From contig JAULBX010027163.1 of assembly GCA_032358255.1 (NCBI GenBank), positions 124,001-188,000 of the forward strand: a DNA stretch of 64,000 nt, in the 5' to 3' direction. Below are positions 59,489 to 64,000 of this stretch, piece by piece (within the stretch, counting starts at the first letter, position 1; the number at the start of each line of letters is the position of its first letter). Source of the DNA: Heterotrichella gracilis. Taxonomy: Eukaryota; Sar; Xanthophyceae; Tribonematales; Xanthonemataceae. The notes beneath the pieces are model-generated. The model was not told the DNA's origin. It ran no database searches and saw nothing but the letters and a program-made list of their open reading frames with translations. The translations under genes and the position numbers were made by a program.

Positions 59489-59950
59489 TGTGCATGCCTT
59501 GGGTACCACTGCTGATGAGTGTGTGAAGGCAGCGCATTGGCAGGCAGATGAGGGCAGCGAGGAGTGAATGTAGGGCAGCGGGTACTTGCATGCCTTGGGC
59601 ACACAATTGTTGGCAAGGGCTGGTAGCTTGCTGGCGCCATTGCGCAATAGCAAGTGCACCTCCCAGGTTGAACCTACAGTTTACTGCAATCCATTCATAT
59701 CATGCATGGGGGTGCCACATGGTGGTTACACTAGCCTAGAGGCGCTGCACGAGTGGTTGGCAGGTTTACTACGTCAGCCAATGACTCAGCTGTCAGTCTG
59801 GTGGGGCTTGAAAGGGTGCTGTTGCAGCTGTTGCACGATTCAACTGGGATCAAGGGTCAAGGATTCTTTCTCTCTCACAAGGTCACGCGATCTCATTCAG
59901 TTATTTTCTGCCGCATTCGCTCAGTTTTCGCTATTATTGCTGGGGCAAAA
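59489..59950. other. Convergent 3' region
   Basis: About 460 bases between the stop of the sorbosone-dehydrogenase-like gene and the stop of the cyclophilin-like gene. It holds both 3' untranslated regions. Two similar phrases (tgcatgccttggg at 59492 and 59588) hint at a small local duplication. No gene is seen. Confidence 0.4.
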
Positions 59951-62261
59951 TCATTCCCGGGAACCTTCACTGGATGACGCATCGCTAATATCACCCAGCA
60001 TTGCATCAAGCATGGCCTTCTTGCCACGTGCGGCGCCTGGCCCTGCGCCTTCACCGGTCCCTGCCTTGCGCTTCTGGCCCAGGGCTGTGGTCAAGGCTTC
60101 CCTGCAAAACAGGCAGTCAGCTGGAATCAATTGCACAAAGCATGATGGGTCAACTAGGAATTTGTTTTTGGGAGGGCGGTTCGGAATGTTAGTGGTCCAC
60201 TTATAGACATTGTTAATAAACCTGTGTAATTGCATTAGTTTTGTCGTGGTATAGTTACTAAGCTGTTTGAAACCGGCATGTGCATAGTCGATAGTTAAGG
60301 ACGATGTCTCGTACGCAGTACACGACAGGGGAGCTATTCCCTATTCTGTAAATGAATCAGGTGCATCGCTACCAGTCGTTGCACCAAATCCAGGGAACCC
60401 AGGGCGCTTTGATTACACCAAATGGACGACGAAAAGGCAATCATTTTGCAAGGAAAAAAGGTATTTCTGACCATACCTGACAGCATCCCTGGTGGTGTCC
60501 GATTCCAGCCGCAGCCTCTGTGCCGTCTCCTCCGGCGTCTCCCTGCCGCCGCTGGGCCCCGCGCCCTCCAGCGATTCGTGCACCCCCAGGTGGTTGGTCA
60601 CCCCGCACCCGCTTACCACCACCTTCTGCACCGGCACGTCTATGGAGTCTGTTGGCACGTCGTTGATGGCCAGCAGGGTGTCGTTGCCCATGTGCACCCT
60701 ACCCACCACCTGCATGGGTTGTAGAAGTTGCCATTCATGTGTGCGTTCATGTGAGTGGGTGAGGGGGGGTGCCCACGATTTTAATGATAGGCTTGCTTGG
60801 CCAGCCATACAGTGCATGTGGTATGCATTTTATAATATAATACACCACCTGGCGGTGGGCACCAATACCTTGTGGCACATGCATTTGACATGCACTATAG
60901 CTAGTTGACATATCCCAATTGTGATTGTGATCGTGAAAGTGATTGGCAAATGTTGAGCAGCTGGACTGGGTTGCTACTGCAGATCTGCATGCTGGAAAGC
61001 GACCTGAGCCCTACAAATGATGTACATGCTGGTATGTCATGATGGACGCCGTATGTCACCGACCACAAATGCACATGCACATTCTGCGGCGCCATCCGGC
61101 ATCACCACCTGATGCGTGGCATCCAGGGTCAGCGCCTTGGTGAGCGCGATGGCAAACTCCTGGCCATCTAGCGACACCGACACAGTGCCTGGCTGCACAT
61201 GCCGTAGCTGCGCCACCTGCTTCAGATGCAGCGCAGAAGGCTTCCTGGACAGACAGGGGAAATTCGGTCCATATTTAAGTCAGTGCATTATTTACTTTTT
61301 CTCTTTTTGTAAATTAATCCCTTACAATTTGCAGGGAAGTGGCGCGGTGATACAGTATTAATATGCAATATATGATACGTCTTATGTTGCTTGCTGCAGC
61401 TGCATGCATATTGCATGGCCGGGAACAACGGCCGGCGATGGTGCAGTGTCATGGGTAGATGTCGGGGGATGGCGCCCCTTGCATGGCAAGCAGCGGGTTG
61501 TTCAAAGGCCTTGCATTGCGCGGTGGTGGTTGCGGCAGGGCTTACTTGGTGCTGGCGCCCCCAAAGATGGCAAGATCTGGGATGAGCTTGTGCACACATG
61601 TGTTGTGGAAGGTGATGGGGGTGCCCTTGGCGCAGCGATTCCTGAAGTGGTTGGCTGCACTGGGCGCCACGTCATCAAACAACTCGATGACCACACGCCC
61701 TGCGTGCATATACATGGGCACACTTACACCAGGGGTCAACTGACGCCCGTTTGAGCTGCAGAGCTGTCTTGGCATCTGGTGGCGCCCGATGCGCATGGTC
61801 AAGCACATGCAAGGGAAACACCGGGGTCTGTGGGGAAGGTGTGGGTCAGCTGGTTTCTGGTAGGGGTTGCTAGGGCAGGCCTACCCAGTTGGCGCCCCCC
61901 GATGCGGAACTCCAGAAACACATATGGCCGCGTTATGGCGTGCTCGGGCAGTGGTGGGAGGAAGTTTGCGGATGCCTGGCGTGCATTCTCAATGTCAGGG
62001 TGCTGCCCAGTCTCTATAAAAGTCTCCATGTTCTTCTTCATCTCCTTGGATGTGTACCCTGCGAGTATGCAAGCCGAGTGGGCGTACATGCACAGCACTG
62101 GTGCATATGCATATGCATGCATATGCACATGCATGCATATGCACATACTTCTTGTAAGAGCTCAAGAATGCAGGTTGGTGGGTGCCATGCTTGCCTGTTA
62201 TCTTTCGCCCAGCCCTGTTACCAATGGCATCTCCCTCAAACTTTGTGCCACCTTTCCCCAT
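59951..62261 (-). CDS. Divergent cyclophilin-type peptidyl-prolyl isomerase-like protein
   Basis: Six exons close in frame at 304 aa: 62261-62195, 62058-61885, 61699-61546, 61244-61109, 60709-60477, 60101-59951. A roughly 70-residue N-terminal region is followed by a cyclophilin fold: YVFLEFRIGGRQLGRVVIEL, DDVAPSAANHFRNRC, FHNTCVHKLIPDLAIFGG, GTVSVSLDGQEFAIAL, LDATHQVVGRVHMG and VVVSGCG. Active cyclophilins have an FHRxIPxFMxQGGD core; here Arg is Lys (VHKLIPD) and the Gln is lost, so isomerase activity is doubtful. A C-terminal basic stretch (GQKRKAGTG, AARGKKAM) resembles a nuclear signal. The first intron appears to use a GC donor (acag/gcaagc), which matches the strong GC-AG consensus. 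A scaffold or RNA-processing role is possible but inferred. Confidence 0.8.
62101..62147. repeat. ATGCAT-rich alternating repeat in an intron
   Basis: gtgcatatgcatatgcatgcatatgcac and continuing units form a self-complementary alternating purine-pyrimidine tract between exons 62058-61885 and 62261-62195 of the cyclophilin-like gene. It could form hairpins or Z-DNA. No function is implied. Confidence 0.85.
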
Positions 62262-63032
62262 GGCTGCAACACTGCCGACCCAACCGAGGCTTAAATCAGC
62301 TGTAATGTGGAGATGTTACAAAGGTTTATGTCTCAGCGCGAGCCTGCAGCGCTATCACTGATACCGTGCCAAGTTATGCTGGAAGGGACGCTTTGAAGGG
62401 CTGTGCCACAGCAGGTTGGAGACGCTAGCCTGTCGTGGGTTCAGGCGTTGGTGGGTGGAGTGGCAATTACACACTATTTACACACGGTAGCAGATGTGAA
62501 ATAGGCTCCAGAAACTTATGAGGGACGGCAAGTACACCTTCAACCTCTCATTTGAATGTGGCCTTTCACTTTATATGGTGATAAGCCTCCACCCTGGAGT
62601 CACAGTGGCCCACAGTGGGGTAGCTGAAACCCTAGGTGTACCCAAGGAACCGTGAGAACTCTAAAATCTGGGTCCTGGCAAACAAGTGTGGGGCCATTGC
62701 ACCACCCCTTGGAAGCAGGGCGTGGTTTGCACTTCACCAGTGCACCTTGTTGTGCTGCCAGGCCACCATGCGGGGATCTTCTGGGATATGCACCACCGCA
62801 TGGGGATGGAAACGGGCGGGTTCCACATGCATGGTTGCTATCACAAGCACCAAGGTGGTGGTGAATCAACGGCTCTCAAGGATAGTGGGTTGTTACAGTG
62901 CTTGGCAACAGGCTGAAGTCTTCACGGTCACACCACATGCATACATCAGTGGATTCTTGGCTGCTCACTGCTAGCACAGCATCTGGTAACTTTGCTGCCT
63001 GCTGTCCTTAGCACTCGTCATCAACCGCATTC
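62262..63032. other. Intergenic region upstream of the cyclophilin-like gene
   Basis: About 770 bases between the start of the cyclophilin-like gene (62261) and the stop of the COX7a-like gene, both on the minus strand. It holds the promoter of the former and the 3' end of the latter. Short plus-strand frames near 62640-62970 show no domain. Confidence 0.4.
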
Positions 63033-63310
63033 CTACTGATCTCCCTTGCCGATGCCACGGTACATGTTGTGGAGCCCGTAGAACTGCAGCAGTGGCCAAG
63101 GCATAATTAGGGGCGACGTGACAAGCAGGGCACCATCCTCATGCACAAGCAAAAGTTAGGTCAGCTCACCAGAGAGCAAGCCGCAACGCTTGCGAAGGCC
63201 AGAGGCAGAGTGACCGACGTCAACCTGTCGCCCTTGCCCTTGAGGAAGGTGAAGACCTGGGGGTTAGACTGGTAGTATTTCTGCAGGTCCAACACTGGGT
63301 TCTTCGACAT
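63033..63310 (-). CDS. COX7A: Cytochrome c oxidase subunit 7a-like small membrane protein
   Basis: Two exons (63310-63170 and 63083-63033) give a 63-residue protein, joined at a phase-0 GT-AG intron of 86 bp. It begins MSKNPVLDLQKYYQSNPQVF and continues with TFLKGKGDRLTSVTLPLAFA, a single membrane helix and the end FYGLHNMYRGIGKGDQ. The KYxQS, FLKG-D+LTSV and Y-x-M-x-G-GK features match plant-type COX7a, a nuclear-encoded accessory subunit of mitochondrial complex IV in the inner membrane. The size is typical (about 60-70 aa) and no cleavable presequence is evident, as usual for this subunit. It lies head-to-head with the gene starting at 63813. Confidence 0.85.
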
Positions 63311-63812
63311 CTTGGCGTGCCTTGCAAGTACTAACGGGTATTCCTTCGGTTACCCGCCTGGTGACGGAGTTGTACAAGGCTGTTGGGCGTGCCAACTTGT
63401 GCTGGGAGTTTTCAAAGTGGCAATACCTTGTTATGGGTGGAGGTTTCAAAGGGTTTGGTACATATCTGGCCAGTCTCGACCTGCCTGACAAATTTGCTTA
63501 AGCCTTTATTGGGCGAGACTTCGGAAACTCTGCATATGACATACATTCGATAGGTCCACAATAGTTGTATTCGTTGTTTACCTTTCGTGCACTGTTGCGT
63601 CTACCGCCGTTGGGTCCCCTATTGTCCTCCCTTCAATTGTTCCATCCGTTCTATCTGAATTCTACTCCAACAGATCGGTGCGAGCTTTGCCCGCACATCA
63701 GCCAGTGCGAAACGTGTTGACTGATCTATTATACAACTATACCTGTGTCACAACCTGCAACCCGCAACACGCTGTGAACGGGTTGCTGTTGGGCACCCAC
63801 CCTATTGGAGCC
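63311..63812. promoter_or_regulatory. Divergent region between COX7a-like gene and the right-edge gene
   Basis: About 500 bases separate the opposite start codons at 63310 and 63813. Both promoters should lie here. No specific element was recognised. An in-frame ATG at 63678 could lengthen the right-hand protein by 45 residues. Confidence 0.35.
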
Positions 63813-64000
63813 ATGGCGGACAGGGAGGAGTACGAGGCTGCCTTGGCTATTGTGCTGGGTAAAAAGCAACCTTCATTTGCAGACTTGAAGAACTTGCTGA
63901 AGCTGGTATGTCTAGCTTGCACCGCGTTTTTGGTGTGCAATGCATGCATATGGTGCTGATCGCATGAACGTGACAAGCTGTGGACCTTATGTGTGTACTG
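63813..64000 (+). CDS. First exon of an unidentified protein, runs off the window
   Basis: ATG at 63813 (ccatggcgg context) opens an exon to 63905, ending at a good donor (ctg/gtatgt) in phase 0. The 31 residues include MADREEYEAALAIVLGKKQP and SFADLKNLLKL, an amphipathic helical start with no domain I can name. The rest of the gene is beyond base 64000. Bases 63906-64000 look like intron. Confidence 0.5.

Noticed and set aside
1-64000. tRNA, rRNA, CRISPR array or bacterial operon
   Set aside because: No cloverleaf with a proper T-arm, no rRNA signature, no regularly spaced direct repeats with spacers, and intron-split genes throughout.

Overview
This window is nuclear DNA of a eukaryote, most likely a chlorophyte green alga. 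All genes are split by many short GT-AG introns, coding DNA is GC-rich, and plant-type telomere motifs (TTTAGGG/CCCTAAA) are scattered through introns. The best matches by eye are plant/algal families: an ATX-type trithorax protein, a bestrophin-like channel, COX7a and a sorbosone-dehydrogenase-like propeller. The genus cannot be determined. All exon models were built by hand from splice sites and reading-frame continuity, and most close in frame from start to stop.

Layout, left to right: (1) a DNA polymerase delta catalytic-subunit-like gene on the minus strand (<1-7573; its 3' end is off the window), with decayed exonuclease motifs; (2) head-to-head with it, a tandem pair of trithorax-like genes on the plus strand: 8036-16987 (1475 aa, no SET domain, about 390-residue repeat insertion) and 17901-31702 (1953 aa, PWWP-PHD-HMG-SAND-like-PHD/ePHD-RGG-Tudor-SET); (3) a bestrophin-like anion channel, minus strand (32413 to about 36000); (4) a 1423-aa multi-pass membrane protein ending in a RING finger, plus strand (37386-45807); (5) a divergent pair of homologous secreted cysteine-rich proteins (minus 47359-50512, plus 51355-54407); (6) an L-sorbosone-dehydrogenase-like secreted beta-propeller, plus strand (56107-59488); (7) a divergent cyclophilin-like protein, minus strand (59951-62261); (8) a 63-aa COX7a-like subunit, minus strand (63033-63310); (9) the first exon of an unidentified plus-strand gene (63813 onward).

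The strongest unexplained signal is structural. Introns repeatedly carry imperfect copies of the neighbouring exon boundary (the end of the exon plus its donor site, or the acceptor plus the start of the next exon), often next to short telomere-like repeats. At least ten cases are listed. They look like scars of a shared break-repair or duplication process. The other main points are a delta-type polymerase with no intact proofreading motifs and an altered motif C, a SET-less tandem copy of a histone methyltransferase gene with a large coding repeat expansion, and a two-member secreted Cys-rich family of unknown function.
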